DNA of 64,000 bases, taken from positions 3,184,001-3,248,000 of the forward strand of contig CP025734.1 in assembly GCA_004011035.1 (NCBI GenBank), given 5' to 3'. The DNA comes from Bdellovibrio sp. qaytius (lineage in GTDB: Bacteria; Bdellovibrionota; Bdellovibrionia; Bdellovibrionales; Bdellovibrionaceae). The notes below the pieces were generated by a model. The model saw only the letters and a list, made by a program, of their open reading frames with translations. It did not search any database and had not been told where the DNA came from. The translations under genes and the position numbers were made by a program. The first letter of the stretch is position 1, and every line of letters starts with the position of its first letter. Below are positions 21,030-29,876 of this stretch, in pieces.

Positions 21030-21971
21030 ATGGCACAAGTTACCATGAAAGAAATGTTAGACGCTGGCGTTCACTTCGGACACCAAACACAACGCTGGAA
21101 CCCAAAAATGAAACCTTACGTGTACACTGCACGTGGCGGAATCCATATCATCGACTTACAAAAAACTGTAGTTCGTGCAAACCAAGCTGCTGACTTCGTA
21201 AAAGAAATCGCATCTCAAGGTGGAACAATGATTATGGTTGGAACTAAAAAGCAAGCTATCGAACCTGTTCAAGAAGCTGCTAAAAAATCTGGTCAATATT
21301 TCGTAACTAAACGTTGGTTAGGCGGAATGTTAACTAATTTCGAAACGATCAAACAATCTATCGATCGTTTACGCAAAATCGACAAAATGAAAGAATCAGG
21401 CGATTTCAATTTATTAACTAAAAAAGAACGCGCTGGTTTAGATAACGAATACATCCGTTTAACTGAATACTTAGAAGGTATCCGCGACATGAAAACGCTT
21501 CCAGCGGTTATGTTCGTAGTTGATCTTCCTAAAGAACACATCGCGGTTCTTGAAGCTAAAAAATTAGGTATCAAAGTTGTAGCTATCGCAGATACTAACT
21601 CTGATCCTGAATTAGTTGATTACCCAATTCCAGGTAACGACGATGCTATCCGTTCTATCAAATTATTCTCTAACTTAGTTGCTGATGCTTTCATGGAAGG
21701 CGCTAAAGTTTGGGAACAAAAAGCTCGCACTATGACTGACAAAGCTTCTGACAACAAACCTGAAGCTCCAGCTGATACTGCTAAACGTACAGCTCCACGC
21801 ACTCCAGGTGCTAAAGGCGACGCGAAACCTGCGGCTCCTGCAGCTAAACCTGCTGGTCCACAAGTTGTTAAGTCAGCAAAATCTCGTAAATTAGTTGCAG
21901 CTGGTACAGCTGATCTAGTTGAGATCGAAGCAGAATTAAACGAAGAGAAAAAGGATGATTCAGCTGAGTAA
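21030..21971 (+). CDS. rpsB: 30S ribosomal protein S2
   Basis: Start at 21030 (MAQVTMKEMLDAGVHFGHQ) behind AAAGGAAATCAC; the longer in-frame extension from 20949 lies in the leader and is rejected. All S2 landmarks are visible: 'GVHFGHQTQRWNPKM', 'TKRWLGGMLTNF', 'PAVMFVVDLPKEHIAV', 'DTNSDP'. The protein is 313 residues against about 230-260 in most bacteria. The extra about 75 residues after 'MEGAKVWEQ' form a Pro/Ala/Lys-rich and then acidic tail. tsf follows 30 bases later, the common rpsB-tsf pair. Confidence 0.97.
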   Translation: MAQVTMKEMLDAGVHFGHQTQRWNPKMKPYVYTARGGIHIIDLQKTVVRANQAADFVKEIASQGGTMIMVGTKKQAIEPVQEAAKKSGQYFVTKRWLGGMLTNFETIKQSIDRLRKIDKMKESGDFNLLTKKERAGLDNEYIRLTEYLEGIRDMKTLPAVMFVVDLPKEHIAVLEAKKLGIKVVAIADTNSDPELVDYPIPGNDDAIRSIKLFSNLVADAFMEGAKVWEQKARTMTDKASDNKPEAPADTAKRTAPRTPGAKGDAKPAAPAAKPAGPQVVKSAKSRKLVAAGTADLVEIEAELNEEKKDDSAE

Positions 21972-22001
21972 TCTCAGTTGAATTGTTAAAGGAAGATTAG
22001 C

Positions 22002-22925
22002 ATGTCTATCTCTGCATCAATGGTAAAAGAACTGCGCGAAAAAACTAGCGCAGGTATGATGGATTGTAAAAAAGCTTTAGAAGAATCAAAAGGTGATTTT
22101 GAAGCTGCTGTTGAATGGTTACGCGTAAAAGGTTTATCTGCAGCTGCAAAAAAATCTGATCGCGTTGCCGCTGAAGGAACTGTTTCTGCAAAAACTGATG
22201 GTAAATCTGCAGTTGTTGTTGAAATCAATTCTGAAACAGATTTCGTAGCACGTAATGATGGTTTTAAAGCTTTCGTAGCTGATGTTGTTGATCACGTATT
22301 AACAGCTGCAACTACTTCTGATTTATTAACTCAACCGTTTGCTAAAACTCCAGGTAAAACTGTAGGCGACAAACTTAAAGAAAGTATCGCAACTATCGGT
22401 GAAAACTTAGTTATCCGTCGTACTGAAAAGTACACGACTAACGAAACTGGTTTAGTTCACACATACATCCACGGTGAAGGCAAAATCGGCGTAATGATTG
22501 AAGTGCAAACTCCATCTGCTGCTGTTGCTTCATCTGCTGACGCAAGAACTTTTGCTTCTGACGTTTGTTTACATATCGCTGCGATGAACCCAATGGCTTT
22601 ATCGTCTGCTGAGATGAACGCAGATACAGTTGCTAAAGAAAAAGAAATTTTAAAACAAAAAAACTTAGAATCAGGCAAAAAACCAGAAATGATCGAAAAA
22701 ATCGTTGAAGGCCAAATCCGTAAATTCTTAGCTGAAAACTGCTTAGTTGATCAACCGTTCGTTAAGAACCCAGATTTAACTATTACTGCTTACTCAAAAG
22801 AAGCTGGTAAAAAAGCTGGTGGCGATCTAACTATTAAACGTTTCGTACGTTTTGAATTAGGCGCAGGAATCGAGAAAAAAGTTAACGATTTCGCAGCTGA
22901 AGTTGCATCAATGCAAGGTCACTAA
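22002..22925 (+). CDS. tsf: Elongation factor Ts
   Basis: EF-Ts exchanges GDP for GTP on EF-Tu. Seen: N-terminal UBA-like module 'VKELREKTSAGMMDCKKALEESKGDFEAA', then 'LRVKGLSAAAKKSDRVAAEG' and the core 'EINSETDFVARNDGF', followed by the two-subdomain core and the C-terminal 'FVRFELGAGIEKK'. 307 residues, normal length. Preceded by AAAGGAAGAT and co-transcribed with rpsB. A UUCG-loop terminator follows directly. Confidence 0.98.
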   Translation: MSISASMVKELREKTSAGMMDCKKALEESKGDFEAAVEWLRVKGLSAAAKKSDRVAAEGTVSAKTDGKSAVVVEINSETDFVARNDGFKAFVADVVDHVLTAATTSDLLTQPFAKTPGKTVGDKLKESIATIGENLVIRRTEKYTTNETGLVHTYIHGEGKIGVMIEVQTPSAAVASSADARTFASDVCLHIAAMNPMALSSAEMNADTVAKEKEILKQKNLESGKKPEMIEKIVEGQIRKFLAENCLVDQPFVKNPDLTITAYSKEAGKKAGGDLTIKRFVRFELGAGIEKKVNDFAAEVASMQGH

Positions 22926-22940
22926 GACCAAGTTAAATAG

Positions 22941-22971
22941 AAAAAAGCTCTCTTCGGAGGGCTTTTTTTTT
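22941..22971 (+). terminator. Intrinsic terminator after tsf
   Basis: GCTCTC (22947-22952), TTCG tetraloop, GAGGGC (22957-22962, one G-T pair), then nine T residues. The A-run before the stem lengthens it. It ends the rpsB-tsf unit before pyrH. Confidence 0.93.
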
Positions 22972-22985
22972 GTTCGAATTATTAA

Positions 22986-23723
<738 letters not shown>

Positions 23724-23822
23724 CGGTTCACCGTTTTGTAAAATAAAGAGTGAATCTAATTTAGTTTATTGTTTAAAATGTTGAAGTGAAACTTCACAGA
23801 GTAAAAAGATGACGGAGAATTT

Positions 23823-24380
23823 ATGATCGAAACTTCAAAAACAAATGCAAAAGCAAAAATGGAAAAAGCAACTACAGCGCTAGTTGAAGACTTAAAAAAA
23901 GTTCGTACCGGCAAAGCCCAAGTTTCTATGCTTGATGGTATTCGTGTTAATTACTACGGAAACTTATCTCCTTTAAATCAAGTAGCTTCAGTTTCTACTC
24001 CAGATGCGACGACTTTTTTAATCGCTCCTTGGGAGTCTGCAATTTTAAAAGAAATCGAAATGGGTATCGTTAAATCTGATATCGGTATGGCGCCAATCAA
24101 TGACGGTAAAGTTATCCGTTTAAAAGTGCCAAGCTTAACTGAAGAACGTCGTAAAGACTTAGCTAAACAAGTTAAAAAAATCGCTGAAGATGCTCGTGTA
24201 GCAGTTCGTTTAATTCGCCGTGATGCTAATGAAGAAGTTAAAAAACTTTTAAAAGACAAAGCAGTCAGCGAAGACGAAGCTAAAAAAGGCGAAGCCGACA
24301 TTCAAAAATTAACTGACGACACAATCAAAAAAGTTGATCAGTTAGCTGAAGAAAAAGAAAAATCAATCCTTACAATCTAA
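23823..24380 (+). CDS. frr: Ribosome recycling factor
   Basis: RRF splits post-termination ribosomes with EF-G. Seen: 'ALVEDLKKVRTGKAQVSMLDGIRVNYYG', 'PLNQVASVSTPDATTFLIAPWE', 'IRLKVPSLTEERRKDLAKQVKK', 'VRLIRRDANEEVKKLLKD'. 185 residues is the usual length. ACGGAG upstream of the ATG. uppS follows after 16 bases. Confidence 0.98.
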   Translation: MIETSKTNAKAKMEKATTALVEDLKKVRTGKAQVSMLDGIRVNYYGNLSPLNQVASVSTPDATTFLIAPWESAILKEIEMGIVKSDIGMAPINDGKVIRLKVPSLTEERRKDLAKQVKKIAEDARVAVRLIRRDANEEVKKLLKDKAVSEDEAKKGEADIQKLTDDTIKKVDQLAEEKEKSILTI

Positions 24381-24396
24381 GGGTTTAGTTTTAGTA

Positions 24397-25158
24397 ATGT
24401 CGCAAATCAAACATGTCGCAATTATTATGGATGGAAACGGTCGCTGGGCTCAAATGCGCGGCCGTCCTCGTACATATGGGCATGTTAAAGGTGTTCGCGT
24501 TGCTAAAAAAATTATTACTCACGCTTCACGTTTAGGGTTACAAAATTTAACTCTTTACGCTTTCAGTAGCGAAAACTGGTTTCGTCCGCAGGAAGAAGTT
24601 TCTGTTCTGATGAAATTAATGGAGCGCTACTTAGTTCGTGAAACTGAAAATCTAATTAAAGAAAATATTTCGTTTCACACAATTGGTGATCTTTCTAAAG
24701 TTCCATCAAATGTGCGTAAATTAATTCTGGATGCCGAAACTAAAACAGCTCACTGTTCAGGTTTAAAACTGACTTTTGCTATTAGTTACGGTTCACGCCA
24801 AGAATTAATCGGCGCTGTGCAATCTATCGCGACTGATCTTAAAAATGGCCTGATCAATGTCAACGACATCAACGAAGAAATGATCAGCAAAAAACTAATG
24901 ACTTCGCATTGTCCAGATCCAGATCTAATCATTCGCACAAGTGGCGAATACCGTTTGTCTAATTTCTTAATGTGGCAAGCTTCATACAGTGAATTATATT
25001 TTACGAATATCTTATGGCCTGATTTTAAAGAAAACGATTTAAATAAAGCCCTCACTGATTTTAAAAATCGCTCACGCCGTTTTGGTCGTATTGAAAGCGT
25101 TTTAAAAACTCTATTTACTAAAAAAGAAAAAAATCAGCATGCCGAACTTAATTTCTAG
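24397..25158 (+). CDS. uppS: Undecaprenyl diphosphate synthase (cis-prenyltransferase)
   Basis: UppS makes the C55 carrier lipid for peptidoglycan and other envelope glycans. Seen: 'AIIMDGNGRWAQMRG' with catalytic Asp12, 'LTLYAFSSENWFRP', 'ISYGSRQELIGA', 'PDPDLIIRTSGEYRLSNFLMWQ' and 'SELYFTNILWPDF'. 253 residues matches the family. Overlaps cdsA by 20 bases, so translation is likely coupled. Confidence 0.97.
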   Translation: MSQIKHVAIIMDGNGRWAQMRGRPRTYGHVKGVRVAKKIITHASRLGLQNLTLYAFSSENWFRPQEEVSVLMKLMERYLVRETENLIKENISFHTIGDLSKVPSNVRKLILDAETKTAHCSGLKLTFAISYGSRQELIGAVQSIATDLKNGLINVNDINEEMISKKLMTSHCPDPDLIIRTSGEYRLSNFLMWQASYSELYFTNILWPDFKENDLNKALTDFKNRSRRFGRIESVLKTLFTKKEKNQHAELNF

Positions 25159-25963
25159 AACTCTTTCGGCTCTTGTTGCTCTTGGTATTTTAATCGCTAC
25201 AGTTTACTTTTTCGCCGAAAAAGGAACATACGCTTTAATCGCGTTTGCCTCTGTTCGTTGTTCATATGAATTAGCGCGCATGGTTTTTAAAGCTCATTAT
25301 CCAAAGTTTGCCACTTACGCGTTTGTATTAATTAATTTTGCGACGTTTTTACTTATTACTTTAGAACCGACTAAAAACTTTGCGATGTTTTTTGTTTTAT
25401 TAAGTTTCGTTGCAAGTGTTGTGGTTGGAATTTTATTTCATAAAAAATTCAGAGATTTAGAAACAATCTTTGATTATGTATCACAATCAGCTTTCGGCAC
25501 TATATACACGGCAATTATTCCTGCGGTGGTTTCATGGTTAGTTTATTCACAGCAAGGTATGAACTGGTTTTACTGTTTATTAGCCGTGATTTTTGCTGGT
25601 GATATTGGAGCTTATTTATTTGGTGTAACTATGGGTAAAACCAAAGTTGCTCCTGAGTTATCTCCGAAAAAGAGCCTTCAAGGCGCCATCGGTGGCTTAT
25701 TATTTTCAACGTTAGCAGCCTATGCTTTTTCTTACGTATTAACTGATGTTTCATTACCGATGCTTTTAGCTTGTGGATTTTTCGGTGGCTTACTGGGTCA
25801 AATCGGTGATTTTTTCGAATCACTTATTAAACGAGTTTCTGGTGTTAAAGATTCAGGAACCATAATGCCAGGCCACGGTGGTGTCTTAGATCGACTCGAT
25901 GGCGTTCTTTTAGCGTCTCCACTGTTTTATTTTGCTGCGAATTATCATAGTCTTTGGTCTTGA
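25139..25963 (+). CDS. cdsA: Phosphatidate cytidylyltransferase
   Basis: CdsA forms CDP-diacylglycerol for phospholipid synthesis in the inner membrane. About eight hydrophobic helices are visible. The C-terminal signature 'GGLLGQIGDFFESLIKRVSGVKDSGTIMPGHGGVLDRLDG' is complete, with the metal-binding aspartates. 274 residues. The start lies inside the end of uppS. In many bacteria dxr follows cdsA; here an 82-base gap leads straight to rseP. Confidence 0.97.
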   Translation: MPNLISRTLSALVALGILIATVYFFAEKGTYALIAFASVRCSYELARMVFKAHYPKFATYAFVLINFATFLLITLEPTKNFAMFFVLLSFVASVVVGILFHKKFRDLETIFDYVSQSAFGTIYTAIIPAVVSWLVYSQQGMNWFYCLLAVIFAGDIGAYLFGVTMGKTKVAPELSPKKSLQGAIGGLLFSTLAAYAFSYVLTDVSLPMLLACGFFGGLLGQIGDFFESLIKRVSGVKDSGTIMPGHGGVLDRLDGVLLASPLFYFAANYHSLWS

Positions 25964-26045
25964 GTACCAGCAACCTACCTACTAAACAGCTTACTTAAAT
26001 GCTTAAAAATGCTAAAATAATATTTTAAACCACGAGGGTTTTAGT

Positions 26046-27707
26046 ATGAATCAATTGATTAGTTTATTTGGCAGCCTTTATTCAAATGTAGTTCCATTCG
26101 TAATTCTTTTAGGAATTTTAGTTTTCATCCACGAACTAGGTCACTTTTTGGTGGCACTAGCTTGCGGAGTTCGCGTTGAAGTTTTTTCTTTAGGCTTCGG
26201 TAAGAAAATTTTAAGTTTCAAAAAAGGCTATACAACTTACTGTATTTCTATCGTGCCCCTTGGTGGTTACGTAAAAATGTTTGGCGAACAATCAACTGAT
26301 GCAACAGCGATCGCCCCTGAAGATCGCGCTGTTTCTTATTCGCATAAAACAGTATGGCAAAGAATTGCGATTGTATTTGCCGGTCCTTTAATGAATTTCT
26401 TGTTCGCAATTTTTATTTTTGGTTTTATCGCTTACAGCGGTGAAGAAACTCGCTCGGCACGTATTTCTGAAGTCACACCTGGTTCGATAGCTGAAACTGC
26501 AGGTTTAAAATCTCAAGACTTGGTTTTAGCTGTTAATAATCAGCCTGTAAGAAGCTACGAAGAATTTCAAAATGCTTTAACAGCCTCACAAAATGAAGCT
26601 GCACAAATTCAAGTTCAACAAGACGGCGAACAACCCCGCACTGTAACTGCACAGGTGGCTAGTGTTGATAATCCAAATATTTTTGCTGGCAAAAAAACAA
26701 TTGGCAGCATCACAGGAATTTTACCTTACACGAAAGGCACTTTAGTTGCCGTTCAACCTGACTCACAAGCTTTTAAAGCTGGCCTTCGCACAGGTGATGA
26801 AATTACAAAAATTGATGATCGTAAAGTTCAATCATGGAACGATTTAAATCGTTTAGTGCAAAACCCAACTTCAAACATTACAGTTCAACGTACTTCAGCT
26901 GACGACAAAAAAGAAACGTTACAAGTTCAATACGCTTTACCCGCATTTAAAACTACACCCTCACTTGCTGAGCTTGGTTTAGAAAGCCCAGAACTTTATT
27001 TAGAACAAGTTGTGCCTGATTCTCCTGCTGCAAAAGCTGAATTACTTAGACACGACAAAATCGTTTCTATAAATGGCCAACCGATGGTTGCTTGGGAGAA
27101 CGTTTTAAACACGATTAAATCTTACGACGGTAAAGAGGCGCTAGAATTTAAAATTGTACGTGATGGCACTGAGATGGTTAAAAAGATCACTCCACAAGTG
27201 ACTTCGCAAATGACTTTTCAAGGCAAAGAAGACAAACGCTACACAATCGGTATTATGCCGATGGCCAATATCTCACAACCTGAATTAGTGACTGTGGCTG
27301 AAAGCAATATCTTCTCGGCAGCTAACAAAGGCTTTAACCGTTCATGGGATATTTCAGTGATGACGGTGATGTCGTTCGTACGTCTGTTTCAAGGTGAAGT
27401 TTCACATAAAAATATCGGTGGTATGATTTCAATCGGTAAAGCCGCTAAAGATTCATACGCGATGGGTTTACAATCGTTTTTAATGACGATGGGTATCTTA
27501 TCGATCAGCTTATTCATCTTAAATTTATTGCCAGTTCCGGTTTTAGATGGCGGACACTTAGTGTTTTATGCTATTGAAATCGTGAAAGGTTCACCACTGA
27601 GTGGCAGAAAATTAGAGATCGCCCACCAAATCGGTTTTGCCCTGTTAATGGGTTTGATGGTGTTGGCGTTATTTAACGACTTCACTAAGTTTATTTTCAA
27701 AACATAA
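26046..27707 (+). CDS. rseP: Site-2 membrane metalloprotease RseP, three PDZ-like domains
   Basis: Intramembrane zinc protease that cleaves anti-sigma factors or signal-peptide remnants. Zinc site HELGH at residues 29-33 in the first helix, and the LDGGH motif at about 500-504 in 'NLLPVPVLDGGHLVFY'. Between them are three PDZ-like segments, each with the carboxylate-loop style: 'ISEVTPGSIAETAGLKSQD' (about 137), 'VAVQPDSQAFKAGLRTGDEI' (about 236) and 'EQVVPDSPAAKAELLRHDKI' (about 323). E. coli RseP has two PDZ domains in 450 residues; this protein has 553. Start ATG behind GAGGG; tsaB begins two bases after its stop. Confidence 0.95.
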   Translation: MNQLISLFGSLYSNVVPFVILLGILVFIHELGHFLVALACGVRVEVFSLGFGKKILSFKKGYTTYCISIVPLGGYVKMFGEQSTDATAIAPEDRAVSYSHKTVWQRIAIVFAGPLMNFLFAIFIFGFIAYSGEETRSARISEVTPGSIAETAGLKSQDLVLAVNNQPVRSYEEFQNALTASQNEAAQIQVQQDGEQPRTVTAQVASVDNPNIFAGKKTIGSITGILPYTKGTLVAVQPDSQAFKAGLRTGDEITKIDDRKVQSWNDLNRLVQNPTSNITVQRTSADDKKETLQVQYALPAFKTTPSLAELGLESPELYLEQVVPDSPAAKAELLRHDKIVSINGQPMVAWENVLNTIKSYDGKEALEFKIVRDGTEMVKKITPQVTSQMTFQGKEDKRYTIGIMPMANISQPELVTVAESNIFSAANKGFNRSWDISVMTVMSFVRLFQGEVSHKNIGGMISIGKAAKDSYAMGLQSFLMTMGILSISLFILNLLPVPVLDGGHLVFYAIEIVKGSPLSGRKLEIAHQIGFALLMGLMVLALFNDFTKFIFKT

Positions 27708-27709
27708 TT

Positions 27710-28414
27710 ATGATCATATTATCCTGCGACACCAGCACTTTACTTGGAAGTGTGGCCATTCATAAAGATGGCCAGCTTCTGGTTGAAAAGTCGTTGATGC
27801 GTCAAGGATCTCACTCTGATGCGCTAAATCTTTTAATCAAAGATTGTCTCGATCAAGCCAAATTAAATTTAAATAATATAGATTTGTTTGCCACTGGACT
27901 TGGGCCCGGAAGTTTTACCGGAATCCGCATCAGTTTTAACACGATGAAAACCTTAGCTATGACCTTTGCTAAACCAATGGCTGGTATCGATAGCTTAAAA
28001 AGTTTAGCTTACTTAAATCGTAACGCGCGACCTACAGAAAATTCTGAAATCTGCTGCGCTATAAACGCATTTAAAAATATGTTGTACATTGCAACTTACA
28101 AAATTGAAGGCGAATCTGTTTTTGAAACAAGACCTCCACAAGTTGTTCGTGTTCAAGAATTAAATAATTTTTTACAAACTCCTATTCTGTTTGTTGGCGA
28201 TGGCTATTTTGCCTATGAAAATTATCTGAAAACACATTGTGGCGATAAATTAATTCGCAATGAAAATATTCACGACTATCCGACAGCGGTTGCTGTTGGT
28301 CACTGTGCCAGTCTAGAAAATAAATTTTTTCACTGGTCAGAACTTTTACCTCTTTATTTAAGAGCCTCCGAAGCCGAAGAGAACTTGAACGGAATTAAGT
28401 ATCAACCTCTGTAA
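27710..28414 (+). CDS. tsaB: tRNA threonylcarbamoyladenosine biosynthesis protein TsaB
   Basis: TsaB is the non-catalytic partner of TsaD in making the t6A37 tRNA modification. Seen: the ASKHA-type N-terminus 'ILSCDTSTLLGSVAI', 'HSDALNLLIKDCL', and 'LFATGLGPGSFTGIRI', which is the family signature. 234 residues, normal. Start is two bases after the rseP stop, so the genes are likely coupled. TsaD is not in the window. Confidence 0.93.
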   Translation: MIILSCDTSTLLGSVAIHKDGQLLVEKSLMRQGSHSDALNLLIKDCLDQAKLNLNNIDLFATGLGPGSFTGIRISFNTMKTLAMTFAKPMAGIDSLKSLAYLNRNARPTENSEICCAINAFKNMLYIATYKIEGESVFETRPPQVVRVQELNNFLQTPILFVGDGYFAYENYLKTHCGDKLIRNENIHDYPTAVAVGHCASLENKFFHWSELLPLYLRASEAEENLNGIKYQPL

Positions 28415-28432
28415 AATCTTCGGGAGTTCATC

Positions 28433-29203
28433 ATGGCTGAAATTTGGTGTGTCGCTAGCGGTAAAGGTGGCGTAGGCAAAACATTCGCAGCAACTGGTTT
28501 AGGAATCAGTTTAGCAAAATTAAGAAAAAAAGTTTTGTTAGTTGATTTTGATATCTCGGGCGCAAACTTACACACAGTTCTTGGATTAAGAGATTTTAAA
28601 AATTCAATTCTTGATGGCTTAAATTCTTCGGCAACCGGCAAAGACATGATCATGTCTTCAGGTTTTTCTAATTTAGATTTTATTCCTGGCTTTATTGTTC
28701 CGCAGTTAGGCCAAGAGCTTTGTACTTTCAAAGTTGATGCTTTGTTACAGCAACTACAAACTCTTAAATATGACGTTATTATTTTTGATTTAGGCCCTGG
28801 CGCACAAAAAGCTAATTTTAGCTTAATGAATTACGCTGATCGCAATTTTGTAATCACAAACTGCGAACCTACTTCGATTGAAAAGACATATTCATTCATC
28901 GAACAATACATCGCTACCGAAGGTCGCACTAAAACTCTACATATTTTAGTGAACTTCTGCCGTTCTCAGCAGCACCAAACTTTGGGCAAATCTTTCGAAT
29001 CAGTGCTTTTTAAAAAGCATGATGTGAACATCAGATTCTCTGCCGGCATCCGTTTTGACAACGCCGTGTGGCAATCTACGTTTATGACATCATCTAACAT
29101 GCAAAACGTATTCGCTTTGATGCCTTATTCAGAGGTGTGCCATGATTTTTACAAAATCTGCAAACAATTGATTGATCCAAGTGAACTGAGAGCCGTATCA
29201 TAA
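28433..29203 (+). CDS. MinD/FlhG-like P-loop ATPase
   Basis: Deviant Walker A 'ASGKGGVGKTFAATGLG' (about 8-24), 'VLLVDFDISGANLHTVLGL' (the A' strand with D), and 'YDVIIFDLGPGAQKANFSLM' (Walker B/switch) define the MinD/FlhG branch of the SIMIBI ATPases. 'LVNFCRSQQ' occupies the later nucleotide-contact position. No obvious C-terminal amphipathic membrane helix is present. The next gene starts eight bases later and encodes a HTH/J-like protein, so they probably work together, for example in positioning a polar structure. A flagellar number regulator role (FlhG) is possible, but no flagellar gene is near. Confidence 0.85.
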   Translation: MAEIWCVASGKGGVGKTFAATGLGISLAKLRKKVLLVDFDISGANLHTVLGLRDFKNSILDGLNSSATGKDMIMSSGFSNLDFIPGFIVPQLGQELCTFKVDALLQQLQTLKYDVIIFDLGPGAQKANFSLMNYADRNFVITNCEPTSIEKTYSFIEQYIATEGRTKTLHILVNFCRSQQHQTLGKSFESVLFKKHDVNIRFSAGIRFDNAVWQSTFMTSSNMQNVFALMPYSEVCHDFYKICKQLIDPSELRAVS

Positions 29204-29210
29204 ATTTAAG

Positions 29211-29876
29211 ATGAGCACAGATTCTAAGAATAATTATTACGAAATTTTGGAAGTGGCAAACACAGCCACTCAGCATGAAATTACCGTTGCCTACGAAAAA
29301 GCAAAGCGAACATACTCTGCTCAAAATGCAGCTTTATACAGTGTGTTCACTGAAGCTGAAGCCTCTGCTCTTCGTGATCTTATTGAAGAGGCTTATTCTG
29401 TTCTTAGTAACCAAAATTACCGTAATATTTACGAAAAACGCTTATTATCTAAATCATACTCAGCATCTGACCTATCTTTAGATGCTGTTAAAAAAGCCAG
29501 CACTGAATTATTCAACGAAAACAGCTTATTAACGGCTGCTCCAGTTGAAGTTACAGAAAATGAAAAGCCTTCATACGAAAAAAACTCAGATTTAGAGACT
29601 GAAATCGAAGCTTGCAGCAACTGGGATGGCGATTTTTTAAAGAAAGTTCGCGAATACAAACAGTATTCTTTAGAGCTTTTACATGAAAAAACCAAAGTTA
29701 ACCCTTGGTACCTATCAGCTTTAGAGCGAATGGAGCCGCAAAACTTGCCTGCTCCTGTATTTGTTCGTGGCTATGTGATCCAATTTGCAAAAACATTAGG
29801 TTTAAACGAGAAACAAGTTGCTGAATCGTACATGAAAAACTACAAGTTTAAACTTGAGCAACAAAAGACCAAATAA
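29211..29876 (+). CDS. Degenerate J-domain plus RodZ-like HTH protein
   Basis: Two parts are visible. Residues about 8-75 read like a DnaJ J domain ('NYYEILEVANTATQHEITVAYEKAKRTY ... LIEEAYSVLSNQNYRNIYEKRL'), but the HPD tripeptide that activates DnaK is missing, replaced by a Ser/Ala/Asn stretch. Residues about 140-210 match the HTH_25 region at the N-terminus of RodZ ('LKKVREYKQYSLELLHEKTKVNPWYLSALER ... PVFVRGYVIQFAKTLGL'), the part that binds MreB in RodZ. There is no membrane segment after it, unlike RodZ. It sits eight bases after the MinD-like ATPase and overlaps rluD. Confidence 0.8.
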   Translation: MSTDSKNNYYEILEVANTATQHEITVAYEKAKRTYSAQNAALYSVFTEAEASALRDLIEEAYSVLSNQNYRNIYEKRLLSKSYSASDLSLDAVKKASTELFNENSLLTAAPVEVTENEKPSYEKNSDLETEIEACSNWDGDFLKKVREYKQYSLELLHEKTKVNPWYLSALERMEPQNLPAPVFVRGYVIQFAKTLGLNEKQVAESYMKNYKFKLEQQKTK

